Shown in pieces: positions 37,425 to 46,525 of a DNA stretch of 48,865 bases; position 1 is the stretch's first letter; each line of letters starts with the position of its first letter. This DNA comes from an uncultured Pelagibacteraceae bacterium (GTDB taxonomy: Bacteria; Pseudomonadota; Alphaproteobacteria; Pelagibacterales; Pelagibacteraceae), in NCBI GenBank assembly GCA_902604355.1, contig CACKYN010000007.1:1-48865 (forward strand). The letters run 5' to 3'. The notes below the pieces were generated by a model that had not been told where the DNA came from, made no database searches, and saw nothing but the letters and a program-made list of their open reading frames with translations. The position numbers and the translations under genes were made by a program.

Positions 37425-37559
37425 TTAGTTAAAAGTAACAAAAGTTCCAACTAAAATCACACTCCAGTAAGCAAGTAAACTCACTAAAATACTTGCTTTA
37501 ATATATGATGTTTTAAATCTTGGTAGTTTATTAAATATTTTAATTTCTGAAAGGTGCAT
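37425..37559 (-). CDS. 44-residue single-helix membrane peptide in the apr series
   Basis: Open frame from ATG at 37559 to TAA at 37425. The product MHLSEIKIFNKLPRFKTSYI opens with a basic cytoplasmic part, then KASILVSLLAYWSVILVGTF forms one helix, and it ends VTFN. It lies between the 116-residue hypothetical gene and the TSUP gene on the same strand. Many TSUP-linked loci have such small partners, but I do not recognise this one. It may be an accessory subunit of the exporter. Confidence 0.62.
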   Translation of the reverse strand: MHLSEIKIFNKLPRFKTSYIKASILVSLLAYWSVILVGTFVTFN

Positions 37560-37627
37560 CTAACTAGTCCTTACACCCAGTAAATAATTTGTCAAATAAT
37601 TATTTAATTTTCAATAATTTTTTTTGA

Positions 37628-37978
37628 TTAATAAATTGTTGCTCCAAAAACTTTTATGAGATTGTCTTCAACACCTAAAACTAATCTGCCTAAGAATTCT
37701 CCAGGAAGCTCTCTATTTCCCTGTTTGATCAAAACAGTGACATGTTCACCTCTTCTTAAACATCCAAAAGGTTCGAATGTCTCTTTTAAATTTGTAATTA
37801 GCTTATTATTTGCCCACTGTTTCCCTAATTCAACTTCATTTGCTCCAAAAAGCATCTGAGTAGAAAAGTCTCTTGTAAATCCGCCATAGTCCTTAAGATT
37901 AGATGATTTTACTAGGTTATCCCAAATAGGTCTGGCCAAGTCATATATTTCATCATCTGATTTGGATAAAATATCCAT
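37628..37978 (-). CDS. Hypothetical protein in the apr operon
   Basis: A 116-residue soluble protein that I do not recognise. It opens with MDILSKSDDEIYDLARPIWD and later has GGFTRDFSTQMLFGANEVEL, a polar middle with CLRRGEHVTVLIKQGN, and ends LGRLVLGVEDNLIKVFGATI. One Cys only, no signal peptide, no membrane segment. It starts 21 bases after the aprA stop, so a role around APS reductase or sulfite handling is likely from context alone. Confidence 0.75.
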   Translation of the reverse strand: MDILSKSDDEIYDLARPIWDNLVKSSNLKDYGGFTRDFSTQMLFGANEVELGKQWANNKLITNLKETFEPFGCLRRGEHVTVLIKQGNRELPGEFLGRLVLGVEDNLIKVFGATIY

Positions 37979-37999
37979 AATAATTACTTAATATTGAAT

Positions 38000-39859
38000 T
38001 TAAGAAGCTTTTTTCTTCTCGTTCTCATCAACGATATGATAAACGGGAACTTTCTCAAGGCTAAATTTACCTGTTTTAGGGTCCCTTCTCGAAACTGTTA
38101 GACAGTGCCAGTTTTCATCATCAAGTTTCATATGATCGCCTCTATAATAATAACCTGGCCATCTAGTTTCTTCTCTAAACATTGTGTGTTCCGTCACACA
38201 TTGAGATGTAAGGGCTCTATGTTTAAGCTCCCAAGCTCTCATAAGTTGATGATAATCTTCAGCTCCAACATTTTCTAAATCTTCTTCCAGCCAAGTCAAA
38301 AGCTCTAGCCCTCTTTTTAACATATTGGCATTAGTCATATAATTAGTGGCTATACCACCTACATATTCATCCATAATTCTTTGTAAACGCTGTAATCCTT
38401 GTATAGGGGAAATATAACTTGGAGAAACTGTTCCACCAGTTATTTCATTTTGAGCAACTTTGAAAGTTTCAAGTGGTTTGTAAACTTTAGCTTTAAAATC
38501 TTCACATTGTTTATCTGATACCTTTAATCCCTCAGCTTTTTTATCTTCAATATATTTAACAGCAGCTTTTGCAGCCAATCTACCTTCTGTAAATGAGCCA
38601 GAGGAAAATTTATGTGCACTTCCACCTACGGTATCTCCTGCACCAAATAGACCATCAATTGTAAGCATTCTGTTATATCCCCAGAAATATTCTGGGGGAG
38701 ATAAATCCTCAGGTCCACTAACCCAGGCTCCAGAGCAAGTAGCATGTGATCCCATTACATATGGTTCTGATGTAGTTAACTCTGGATTTGTATACTTTGG
38801 ATCAATATTTTGGGATGCCCAAACCACGGCTTGACCAACGGTCATTCCCAAAAAATTTTCCCAGCCTACAGTTTCTAAATGTGGATCTTGAAAAGCTTCT
38901 GTTGTAACCATTTGAATTGGCCCACCACCTGCCATTGTTTCTTGAATAAAAGCATGATTTCTTAGACAAGTTGGAGTTGGATGGTGATCAATATATTCTC
39001 CAACTAATTCTTTAGTTTGATCATACCATTTTTTTTCATAATTTTCTCCATTAGCATTTTGGGTATAAGTTTTTAAATGAAGGAAATACGCACCAACAGG
39101 TCCATAACCATCTTTAAATCTGCACAACACTATCCTGTTTTCCATTTGTGTCATTTTAGCTCCAGCAGCAATGGGTAATGCATAAGCCGAACCATTACTC
39201 CACGGCGCATACCAAGTTCTACCCATACCTTCGCCAACAGCTCTTGGTTTAAATATATGAGAAGCTCCACCTGCTGAAACAATTACAGCTTTTGCTCTAA
39301 AGACATGAAAATCTCCAGTTCTCATATTAAATCCAACAGCACCACCCACCCTATTTTCTTTTGCTTCATCCATTAGAAGATGAGTAATCATAATTCTGTT
39401 ATAAATTTTATCTGCAGATTTCTTTGCTGCCTCCGCAACGATTGGCTTATAACTTTCGCCATGTATCATAATCTGCCACTTACCCTCTCTAAGATATCTT
39501 CCAGTTTCCTCGTTCTTCATCATAGGAAGACCCCATTCATCAAACATATGAACTGTAGAGTCCACGTGACGAGCCATATCGTATCCTAAATCTTCTCTTA
39601 CCATTCCCATTAAATCATTTCTTGCGTATCTAACATGATCTTCAGGTTGATTTTCACCCCATTGCATTCCCATGTAACAATTAATTGCATAAAGACCTTG
39701 AGCAACAGCACCACTTCTATCAATGTTAGCTTTTTCGACACAAACAATTTTCATATCTCTACCCCAGTGCCTTGCTTCAAAAGTAGCACCTGTTCCTGCC
39801 ATTCCTCCACCTACAACTAGAATATCACAATCTTCGTAATGTGTTTTATGCTTTGCCAT
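38000..39859 (-). CDS. aprA: Adenylylsulfate (APS) reductase alpha subunit
   Basis: FAD-containing subunit of the dissimilatory-type APS reductase, 619 residues (family about 610-670). The FAD motif is DILVVGGGMAGTGATFEARH at the N-terminus, GGASHIFKPRAVGEGMGRTW is the flavin-near segment and FGAGDTVGGSAHKFSSGSFT the late FAD motif. In an aerobic host without sulfate respiration it would work in the oxidative direction, sulfite plus AMP to APS. The start shares a base with the aprB stop (TAATG). No sat or other APS-using gene is in the window. Confidence 0.95.
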   Translation of the reverse strand: MAKHKTHYEDCDILVVGGGMAGTGATFEARHWGRDMKIVCVEKANIDRSGAVAQGLYAINCYMGMQWGENQPEDHVRYARNDLMGMVREDLGYDMARHVDSTVHMFDEWGLPMMKNEETGRYLREGKWQIMIHGESYKPIVAEAAKKSADKIYNRIMITHLLMDEAKENRVGGAVGFNMRTGDFHVFRAKAVIVSAGGASHIFKPRAVGEGMGRTWYAPWSNGSAYALPIAAGAKMTQMENRIVLCRFKDGYGPVGAYFLHLKTYTQNANGENYEKKWYDQTKELVGEYIDHHPTPTCLRNHAFIQETMAGGGPIQMVTTEAFQDPHLETVGWENFLGMTVGQAVVWASQNIDPKYTNPELTTSEPYVMGSHATCSGAWVSGPEDLSPPEYFWGYNRMLTIDGLFGAGDTVGGSAHKFSSGSFTEGRLAAKAAVKYIEDKKAEGLKVSDKQCEDFKAKVYKPLETFKVAQNEITGGTVSPSYISPIQGLQRLQRIMDEYVGGIATNYMTNANMLKRGLELLTWLEEDLENVGAEDYHQLMRAWELKHRALTSQCVTEHTMFREETRWPGYYYRGDHMKLDDENWHCLTVSRRDPKTGKFSLEKVPVYHIVDENEKKKAS

Positions 39860-40329
39860 TAATAATAAACACCTTTTTTAAAAGAATCTTTTGGAACGCT
39901 TGGCAGTTCACCGTCAATATTAAGTCCTTCTGGCTCTGTATATAATCTTTGAGAATTAATTTCTCCTTGATTAGGTTTATCTCCTTCAGCTAACTTAGGA
40001 ATAAATTTACCCCATGGTTTTGTTGTTATTGGTGAAACAAAGTCCTTAGTAGTTCCATTTCTAAATTTAATTTTCCAAGAAATTGTACCTTTTTCTTCCT
40101 CTCTCCTTACTCTTACACTGTGGCCCATTGGGGCGAAGTCAGCATAGCCTCTTACATCAATAGCATGATTAGGACAAGCTTTCACACATGAATAACACTC
40201 CCAACAAAAATTAGGTTCTATATTTTTAGCACGTCTTATATTTTCATCAATGTGCATTATATCTGAAGGGCAAATATCTACACAGTGACCACATCCGTCA
40301 CATCTAGTCATATATACAAAAGTTGACAT
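39859..40329 (-). CDS. aprB: Adenylylsulfate (APS) reductase beta subunit
   Basis: Electron-transfer subunit with two 4Fe-4S clusters, 156 residues, the usual length of about 150. The ligands are in CDGCGHCVDICPSDIM and CWECYSCVKACPNHAI. A C-terminal tail wraps around AprA in known structures; here it contains WGKFIPKLAEGDKPNQGEIN. It lies 31 bases downstream of aprM and is coupled to aprA. Confidence 0.96.
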   Translation of the reverse strand: MSTFVYMTRCDGCGHCVDICPSDIMHIDENIRRAKNIEPNFCWECYSCVKACPNHAIDVRGYADFAPMGHSVRVRREEEKGTISWKIKFRNGTTKDFVSPITTKPWGKFIPKLAEGDKPNQGEINSQRLYTEPEGLNIDGELPSVPKDSFKKGVYY

Positions 40330-40360
40330 AATTTAATTATTTCCTTTTCTTGTTATCATA

Positions 40361-41155
40361 TTAATAATGTTTTGGCTCTTCTCTTTTTATACCTAAACCA
40401 AATTGCTCAGGTGCGTCTGCTGGTGGTGGTAGATTATCTCTTGACCCATCCGCTTCTGCCAAATTTTTTTGAATTGCTGCTCCAGGTTTATAAAACATAT
40501 GAGCAAACTTTGACCAGTAAATTCCTCCAAATAAAATTAAGTTTGAAACTACAAATAAGGTTAAAAAAAAATATGATAATCCAGTTTGTCCGTTGAACTG
40601 AGTATATGACCATAGCAAACCAAATGTTGCACAAGCTAATAGAGCTAAAACAAATAAGTCTGCTTTAATAATTCTGTACCATGGATGTGCTTCGGCTGAA
40701 ACATCTACTCTTAAAAAAAACCAGAACCAATATCCACCAACACATGTTAGTATTGCTCCTATATGCCATATCATAGACCAAATAGTTGAAGATGACTTTT
40801 CTACGCCTGTATAGCCAAAAACTAAAACAGCAGATGCAACCCAAAATAAAATTGTACCATACATTCCAAGTACATGCGCTAATCTTCTCTTACCAAACCC
40901 AAGCTCAGAGGTAGTACCGATATCGTAAACTGTTGTCTTTGCGACGATAGATACTTTTTCCCCTACACCTAGTTCTTTAGTTGCATTAAGTTTTGCTTTT
41001 TTAGCATTATTAAAAAAATATGTTAGGTTCCTGTGAGAAATCATTTGGATAATTGTTCCAGCTGCAATTAATACTACCATTGCAATAATAAAACTTTGCA
41101 TGGCAATTGGAGAAACTGTTTCTGCTAAAGCAGAAAATGGATTTGTATTTAACAT
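40361..41155 (-). CDS. aprM: APS reductase membrane anchor AprM
   Basis: A 264-residue protein with about five membrane helices in the order AprM-AprB-AprA, known from sulfur oxidisers and Pelagibacter. It likely passes electrons between AprBA and the quinone pool. Helices include MQSFIIAMVVLIAAGTIIQM, VLGMYGTILFWVASAVLVFG, WHIGAILTCVGGYWFWFFLR and ALLACATFGLLWSYTQF; His residues in some helices could bind haem. The ATG at 41155 follows AAGGG. The C-terminus is Pro- and charge-rich. Confidence 0.85.
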   Translation of the reverse strand: MLNTNPFSALAETVSPIAMQSFIIAMVVLIAAGTIIQMISHRNLTYFFNNAKKAKLNATKELGVGEKVSIVAKTTVYDIGTTSELGFGKRRLAHVLGMYGTILFWVASAVLVFGYTGVEKSSSTIWSMIWHIGAILTCVGGYWFWFFLRVDVSAEAHPWYRIIKADLFVLALLACATFGLLWSYTQFNGQTGLSYFFLTLFVVSNLILFGGIYWSKFAHMFYKPGAAIQKNLAEADGSRDNLPPPADAPEQFGLGIKREEPKHY

Positions 41156-41164
41156 TTTACCCTT

Positions 41165-41189
41165 AAATTAAATTATTTTGATTTAATTT
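41165..41189. other. AT-rich inverted repeat in the aprM leader
   Basis: AAATTAAAT (41165-41173) and ATTTAATTT (41181-41189) are perfect inverted repeats with a 7-base spacer, just upstream of the aprM ribosome binding site. A-T pairs only make a weak RNA stem. It could be a regulator site or a chance product of AT-rich DNA. Confidence 0.3.
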
Positions 41190-41267
41190 CAAAGATTTTC
41201 TAATCTAGTTAAATCTTCTTATCAACACAAACTATTGGTTATTTTGTCCTTAATAACAACTTAGAAT

Positions 41268-41669
41268 TTATATTTTTCGTTTGTAGTGTTGATTTTTAGG
41301 TATTACAGACCTAACTCCACCTTGGGGATTCTCTACATCTCCTTCTCTTCTAGGTATAACATGAATATGACAATGCATAATTGATTGACCTGAAATTTTT
41401 CCAGCATTTGTTCCAATATTAAATGCTTTAACAGTTTTATCTTTTGCGGTGATTTCAATCTTTATTTTTTTTATTAGATCATTACATGCTATTAACTCAT
41501 CATTAGTTAAATCAAAGTAATCACGGAGATGTCTTTTGGGGACAATTAGGCAGTGATGATTAGAGACAGGATATGTGTCGTAACTTGCATATGCTAGTTC
41601 ATTTTCATGGGCGATAACGCTTGTTTTAGAATTACAAAAAAGGCAAGGATTATTGGGATCTTTAGCCAT
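41268..41669 (-). CDS. HIT family nucleotide hydrolase
   Basis: A 133-residue histidine-triad protein, probably a purine nucleoside phosphoramidase or dinucleotide hydrolase. The catalytic triad is in SIMHCHIHVIPR (HxHxHx pattern), and an N-terminal NPCLFCNSK may hold a zinc site. The open frame extends by a TTG codon at 41672, but the ATG at 41669 is preferred. It begins 3 bases after the PabC-like gene and may be the last gene of the MFS-pabB-pabA-pabC series. Confidence 0.9.
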   Translation of the reverse strand: MAKDPNNPCLFCNSKTSVIAHENELAYASYDTYPVSNHHCLIVPKRHLRDYFDLTNDELIACNDLIKKIKIEITAKDKTVKAFNIGTNAGKISGQSIMHCHIHVIPRREGDVENPQGGVRSVIPKNQHYKRKI

Positions 41670-41672
41670 CAA

Positions 41673-42440
41673 TTAATACATTGGATATTTTTTTGCAGCT
41701 ACTGAATAATGATTATTTAGTAAATTAAAAATTTTTAAACTTTTTCTTTTCCATCCAATTTTGTTTACAGTTTTAACAGAGGCAACACCTTTACCCGAAC
41801 CTATCAAAATAATTTCATCATATTTTGACAATGTATCGATCATTATATCCTTTTTGATTATTTTTTTTATTTTAGACTCAAAAAATTTATAGGTAATCCC
41901 TTTATAGCAATTTTTTGCAGGGGAATATAACTTATTATTTCTTACAAGAAAAATGTTTGAGGTACCAGTTTCAAATATTTTTTTATCTGAACATAATCCA
42001 ATATCAGATCTAGAGTTGTCCATTTTTGATAAATGCTTTAAAATTTCTTTATATTTAAGATTTTTGTGTTCAGGTTTTTCTCTTTTTAATTTTACAAGTT
42101 TTAAATTGAAATCAAGTTTTGGTTTAATTCTTTTCCTAAAAGATATTGATATTATTTTTTTATTTACAGCAACTCTCAACAAATGGTTATAATTTTTTTT
42201 AGGATCTAAATTATTTTTAATTAATTTATTAATGTCTTTTTTTATCGAAGATTTAAAAATTTTATATTTTTTTATTGATTTTAATAAATTTTGAATATGC
42301 TCATTAAAGAAAAGAATTTTTGGAGAAGAGCCGTAAATCCACATAGTTGTAAATACACCATGATCACCCCAGAGATCTTGAAATTCTGTTTCTTTGAGAT
42401 CTTTAAGCTGATAAGATTTTTTTAATAAGTAAGTTACCAT
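41673..42440 (-). CDS. pabC: Class IV aminotransferase fold enzyme, probably aminodeoxychorismate lyase
   Basis: A 255-residue PLP enzyme of fold type IV. The early DHGVFTTMWIYGSSPKILFF and the later ETGTSNIFLVRNN with the conserved T-S-N-x-F are typical, and Lys residues in LNHLLRVAVNKK-like position could bind PLP. With pabA and pabB upstream the best function is 4-amino-4-deoxychorismate to 4-aminobenzoate and pyruvate. A branched-chain or D-amino acid aminotransferase role cannot be ruled out. The start overlaps pabA by 38 bases. Confidence 0.82.
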   Translation of the reverse strand: MVTYLLKKSYQLKDLKETEFQDLWGDHGVFTTMWIYGSSPKILFFNEHIQNLLKSIKKYKIFKSSIKKDINKLIKNNLDPKKNYNHLLRVAVNKKIISISFRKRIKPKLDFNLKLVKLKREKPEHKNLKYKEILKHLSKMDNSRSDIGLCSDKKIFETGTSNIFLVRNNKLYSPAKNCYKGITYKFFESKIKKIIKKDIMIDTLSKYDEIILIGSGKGVASVKTVNKIGWKRKSLKIFNLLNNHYSVAAKKYPMY

Positions 42441-42960
42441 TTATAGTTAAAAATGATTCGGGATGAAATTGAAATCCGTAAATTTTATCAAAGTTATTTT
42501 CTAACGCCATTGCTGATCCTGAAATAGCACATCTCATAGTTATGTCAAAATTTTTGGAATAAAAAGGTTCTTTCAACTTTAATGAATGGTAACGGCCTAC
42601 TTTATAATTATTTTTATTTTTAAAAATAGAATTTTTACTTACAACTTTAACTTTAGACTGGAACCCATGATAAATTTGTTTTTGTTGAACTATTTTTGCA
42701 CCTTCACAAAATAATATTTGCTGAAATCCCAAACAAATTCCAACTATTTTTTTTTTTCCTTTAAAATTTTTATAAATCTTACTGGTAATTGGATAATCTT
42801 TTGGAGATCCAGGGCCAGGAGATAAAACAATTGTAGATGCTTTTTTTAAATATCGATTATTAATTTCATCATAATTTGTACATCTAACTTCATCAAATAA
42901 AGATAATTGATGGACTACATTATAAGTAAAGGAATCTTTATGATCAATCACATATATCAT
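42403..42960 (-). CDS. pabA: Glutamine amidotransferase subunit of aminodeoxychorismate synthase
   Basis: A 185-residue class I glutamine amidotransferase. It begins MIYVIDHKDSFTYNVVHQLS, has the oxyanion segment LSPGPGSPKDYP, the nucleophile Cys in VGICLGFQQI and the His/Glu pair in FQFHPES. It would supply ammonia to PabB. TrpG (anthranilate synthase) has the same fold; the neighbouring class IV aminotransferase favours folate synthesis. The start overlaps pabB by 4 bases. Confidence 0.88.
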   Translation of the reverse strand: MIYVIDHKDSFTYNVVHQLSLFDEVRCTNYDEINNRYLKKASTIVLSPGPGSPKDYPITSKIYKNFKGKKKIVGICLGFQQILFCEGAKIVQQKQIYHGFQSKVKVVSKNSIFKNKNNYKVGRYHSLKLKEPFYSKNFDITMRCAISGSAMALENNFDKIYGFQFHPESFLTINGNLLIKKILSA

Positions 42961-44120
42961 TTGAATAGATCTATTAGTGCTTTAGCTTTTATAAAATTTT
43001 CATTAAACTCATGATTAGCGTTACTATCTATTATAACACCAGATGCGACTGAAATTTCTGAAATATTTTTAAAATTTAGTATTGAGCGAATAATAATATT
43101 AAACTTCATATCTCCATTAAATTTAATATATCCAAAACTTCCGGTGTAAATATTTCTATTTTCCTTTTCTTGGTTATTTAAAAGATTTAATGTGCTTACT
43201 TTAGGACAACCTATTACAGAACCACCAGGCATCATTGATTTAACTATATCAATAGTTTTTACCTTTTTATTCAACTTACCTTTTATCAAACTTACATAGT
43301 GAAAAAGATCCTTATATTCCTCAACAGTTTTTTCTTTTTTGATTTTAACAGATCCCGGAACACATATTCGCGATAAATCACTTCGTTCCATGTCAACAAT
43401 CATATTATGTTCCTTTGTTTCTTTAATATTTTTTCTAAAATATTGAAGAGCTTTAGTTTTATTTAGACTTGTATTTTTCTTAAGAGTTCCTGCAATTGGT
43501 TTAGTAATTATTGATCTTCCTTTTTTCTCAATTAAGGTTTCAGGCGAACAGCTAATAACTGAATAATTTTTATCTTTAATCATAAAAGCCTCTGGAGCAA
43601 GATTTGATTTAGATAGGCGACAAAAAAAATCCAGAGGGTCTATTTTTGATTTATTTTTATACTTAGTGCAAATTTTAATTTGATAAGTTTCACCTTGTTT
43701 AATTTTTCTTTTAAACTTGTTAAATATTTTTGTGTAGTTTTTCCTATTAATATTTATTTTAAATTGTTCATTTTTTTTTTCTGTTGTTGTGGCTTTAAAT
43801 GATAAATTTTCACTTAAACTTATTAAAGTTTCAGGTTTATAAAAAATTCCCTTAGGGAAAAAGTTAGTTTTTTGCTTAGGAAATTTAATACCGATTAGGT
43901 AGTTTAAAAGTTCATAACCAAAAAAACCAATATAAAGATCAGTTTTTTTTAATTTTTTTTTATTTGAAGAAATTGTCTCCAAAAAATTCACAACGTTATT
44001 ATTTGATAAAATAATTTTTTTTGAAAAATCTGTGAATAGATCAAACCCATTTGATGTTTTATAGATAACGTAGGGTTTGGCGGATAAATTAATATCGTTT
44101 AAAATTTTATTTGTGCTCAA
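42957..44120 (-). CDS. pabB: Chorismate-binding subunit of aminodeoxychorismate synthase (PIAGT variant)
   Basis: A 387-residue chorismate-utilising enzyme, shorter than TrpE (about 500) and close to small PabB forms. Core motifs are SCSPETLIEKKG, DMERSDLSRICVPGSV, PGGSVIGCPKVSTLN, YTGSFGY and the metal-site HEFNENF. Residues 208-212 read PIAGT, the TrpE-like version, where E. coli PabB has PIKGT with the covalent Lys. The start is TTG at 44120, directly after the MFS stop; no later ATG keeps the N-terminal domain. The N-terminus is divergent and Lys-rich. Confidence 0.85.
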   Translation of the reverse strand: MSTNKILNDINLSAKPYVIYKTSNGFDLFTDFSKKIILSNNNVVNFLETISSNKKKLKKTDLYIGFFGYELLNYLIGIKFPKQKTNFFPKGIFYKPETLISLSENLSFKATTTEKKNEQFKININRKNYTKIFNKFKRKIKQGETYQIKICTKYKNKSKIDPLDFFCRLSKSNLAPEAFMIKDKNYSVISCSPETLIEKKGRSIITKPIAGTLKKNTSLNKTKALQYFRKNIKETKEHNMIVDMERSDLSRICVPGSVKIKKEKTVEEYKDLFHYVSLIKGKLNKKVKTIDIVKSMMPGGSVIGCPKVSTLNLLNNQEKENRNIYTGSFGYIKFNGDMKFNIIIRSILNFKNISEISVASGVIIDSNANHEFNENFIKAKALIDLFK

Positions 44121-44121
44121 T

Positions 44122-45342
44122 TTAGTTTGTTTTTAACCTTAATACTGCTTCTTCTTTTATGGGTAAGTGGATTATTGCAGCGAAAATTGATAATGCAATT
44201 GCTAAATACCACGCATAGTCATAAGATCCATAAAGGTCATGAAATAAACCACCAAGATAAGCTCCAAAGAATGATCCTACTTGATGACTTAAAAAAACAA
44301 TTCCATATAATAAACCTAAGTATTTTGTTCCAAACATGTGAGCAACTATCCCACTTGTGGCTGGTACAGTTGACAACCATAAGAAACCAAAACTAGCTCC
44401 AAAAATAAAAGCATTAATGTTGCTAGCTGGTAAGAATATAAATAATATAATTGATAATCCTCTTAAAGAATAAATAACACTCAAGATAATTTTTTTACTA
44501 ATCTTAGTTGATAAATAACCACTCAAAAGTGAACCAATTATATTAAATAATCCAATCAAAGATAATATTGCTGCTGCAGTCCAACTTTCTAATCCTCTAT
44601 CAACAACATAGGTAGGCACATGTGTGCCCACTAATGTAATATGGAAACCGCACACAAAAAAGCCAGAAACTAAAAGAATATAACTTTTTGAGGCAAATGC
44701 CTCTTTAATTGCCTCCAAAGTACTCTGAGAATTTGGTGTTTCAATACTTTGTTCTAAAGATGGAGATCTTACAAAATATGAGACTATTAAGCCTATAAAT
44801 AAAGCAATAAGAAAGGCGATTAAAGTAATTTGCCATCCGTTTTCACTTAAAGAGTAAGTTGTTAGAAGCGGAGATAAAAAATATCCAAAAGAACCTATAG
44901 CTGTCACTAAACTCATAGCAATTGTTCTATTAGATAAAGGGAAATGTTTACCAACTATAGCCATTGGAATACTAATAGCAGTGCCACCTAATCCAATACC
45001 AACTAAAATACCCATATCTATTTGAAAAAATATTCCTGTGTTTGGACCCGCGTAAAGAAAATAAATACCTGCTATAAAAAAAACAAATGCTAGAGCTATA
45101 GCTTTATGTCCACCATATTTATCTGCTATTGCACCAAATATAGGACCTGTAAGTCCCCACATTAACATTTGTAGCCCTATTGAAAGTCCAGCCTCTGTTA
45201 AAGAAATACCCAGATCATCTTTGAAATCCATAAAGAATAAGCCAAAAGTTTGTCTTATACCTAAAGATATTAAGACTACCACACAAGCAGCTATTAAAGT
45301 TATTAAAGCAGTTTTATTTCTAATAAATTTATCTGTGCTCAT
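44122..45342 (-). CDS. MFS transporter (OxlT/monocarboxylate-like)
   Basis: A 406-residue major facilitator with 12 helices. The cytoplasmic motif GAIADKYGGHKAIALAFVF lies between helices 2 and 3. The segments RQTFGLFFMDFKDDLGISLT and HQVGSFFGAYLGGLFHDLYG resemble the OxlT/MCT-like subgroup that moves small carboxylates. Substrate unknown. It is followed by pabB within 1 base, which suggests cotranscription rather than function. Confidence 0.88.
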   Translation of the reverse strand: MSTDKFIRNKTALITLIAACVVVLISLGIRQTFGLFFMDFKDDLGISLTEAGLSIGLQMLMWGLTGPIFGAIADKYGGHKAIALAFVFFIAGIYFLYAGPNTGIFFQIDMGILVGIGLGGTAISIPMAIVGKHFPLSNRTIAMSLVTAIGSFGYFLSPLLTTYSLSENGWQITLIAFLIALFIGLIVSYFVRSPSLEQSIETPNSQSTLEAIKEAFASKSYILLVSGFFVCGFHITLVGTHVPTYVVDRGLESWTAAAILSLIGLFNIIGSLLSGYLSTKISKKIILSVIYSLRGLSIILFIFLPASNINAFIFGASFGFLWLSTVPATSGIVAHMFGTKYLGLLYGIVFLSHQVGSFFGAYLGGLFHDLYGSYDYAWYLAIALSIFAAIIHLPIKEEAVLRLKTN

Positions 45343-45349
45343 AGAAAAA

Positions 45350-46525
45350 TTAATTTAAGTGTTTTAAAGCTTGCTTAATATCAGCGATAAGGTCGCTAGG
45401 ATCCTCTAATCCAATATGTAATCTTACTAAATGTTCATCTTTTGCTAATTTTAAAAATTTTCTTATTCCAATTTCTCTATTCTCTTGGTGTAAAACTAAA
45501 CTTTCAAAGCCACCCCAACTATACCCATAACCAAAAAGTTTAAGTGAATTAACAAACTTTCTGACAGAACTTATATTTTTACATTTTATTTTAAGACCCA
45601 TTAAACCAGAAGCTCCTGAATAATATTTTCTCCACATACTAAAATTGTAAGTATTTTTTTTAAATGGGTAAAGAATTTTAAAATTTTTATATTTTGATAA
45701 AAATTTAACTACTTTTTTTGTATTTTCGCTATGTCTGTCCAATCTAACGTCTAAAGTTCTTAATCCTCTTATAATTAAGTAAGCATCATCTGGTCCAAGT
45801 CTTAAACCTGTAATTCTCTCTGCTGCTTTCACCTTTGAGAAAACTTTTTTATTTACTGCTAATGATCCTCCCATAACATCAGAATGACCTGAATAATATT
45901 TTGTTGCAGACACAATTGACATATCAAATCCAAGTTTTATTGGTTTTAAAAAATAAGGTGTCCCCCATGTGTTATCTATTATGGTTAAGATTTTATTTTT
46001 TTTAGCAATTGAAACAATTTTTTTTAGATCTTGAAAATCAAATGAGTTACTACCTGGATTTTCAACAAATATTAACTTTGTTTTTTTTGTAATACTTTTT
46101 TCTAAAGTTTTAAGATCATGAGGATTATAAAAAGTTGTTTTAATATTAAAATCTTTTAAAAAATTTTCGGTTAATATTCTTGTTGGACTATACAAAGGAT
46201 CAGATGCAATAATTTCATCCCCAGGCCTTGTTACGCTGAATATGGCTAAAAAGACTGCTCCAAAACCAGTGGGTGTTGTAAAAACATGATGGCTTTCCTC
46301 AAGCTTAGTTAAAATTCTTTGTAAAACATATGTTGTGGAAGTACCCTGTCTTGCGTAGTCGTAATGTCCGCCTATAGGATTTTTTTGTGCTTTAGCTTGA
46401 GTTTTTCTTATATCTTTAGTTGACTTAAATATAATAGTTGACGCTCTAACAACTGGTGGGTTTACAGATTGATTGTGGAAATCTTTAGCTGCGTGTTTAA
46501 GAAAAGTCTTGAATGAGCCACTCAT
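45350..46525 (-). CDS. metC: Cystathionine beta-lyase family PLP enzyme
   Basis: A 391-residue enzyme of the Cys/Met metabolism family. The PLP Lys is in SATKYYSGHSDVMGG near residue 210, preceded by the Asp of IDNTWGTPYF that holds the pyridine N. An N-terminal GHYDYARQGTSTTYVLQRIL and a late GYGYSWGGFESL favour cystathionine beta-lyase over gamma-synthase. It would yield homocysteine, pyruvate and ammonia from cystathionine. It lies 7 bases upstream of the MFS gene on the same strand. Confidence 0.88.
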   Translation of the reverse strand: MSGSFKTFLKHAAKDFHNQSVNPPVVRASTIIFKSTKDIRKTQAKAQKNPIGGHYDYARQGTSTTYVLQRILTKLEESHHVFTTPTGFGAVFLAIFSVTRPGDEIIASDPLYSPTRILTENFLKDFNIKTTFYNPHDLKTLEKSITKKTKLIFVENPGSNSFDFQDLKKIVSIAKKNKILTIIDNTWGTPYFLKPIKLGFDMSIVSATKYYSGHSDVMGGSLAVNKKVFSKVKAAERITGLRLGPDDAYLIIRGLRTLDVRLDRHSENTKKVVKFLSKYKNFKILYPFKKNTYNFSMWRKYYSGASGLMGLKIKCKNISSVRKFVNSLKLFGYGYSWGGFESLVLHQENREIGIRKFLKLAKDEHLVRLHIGLEDPSDLIADIKQALKHLN

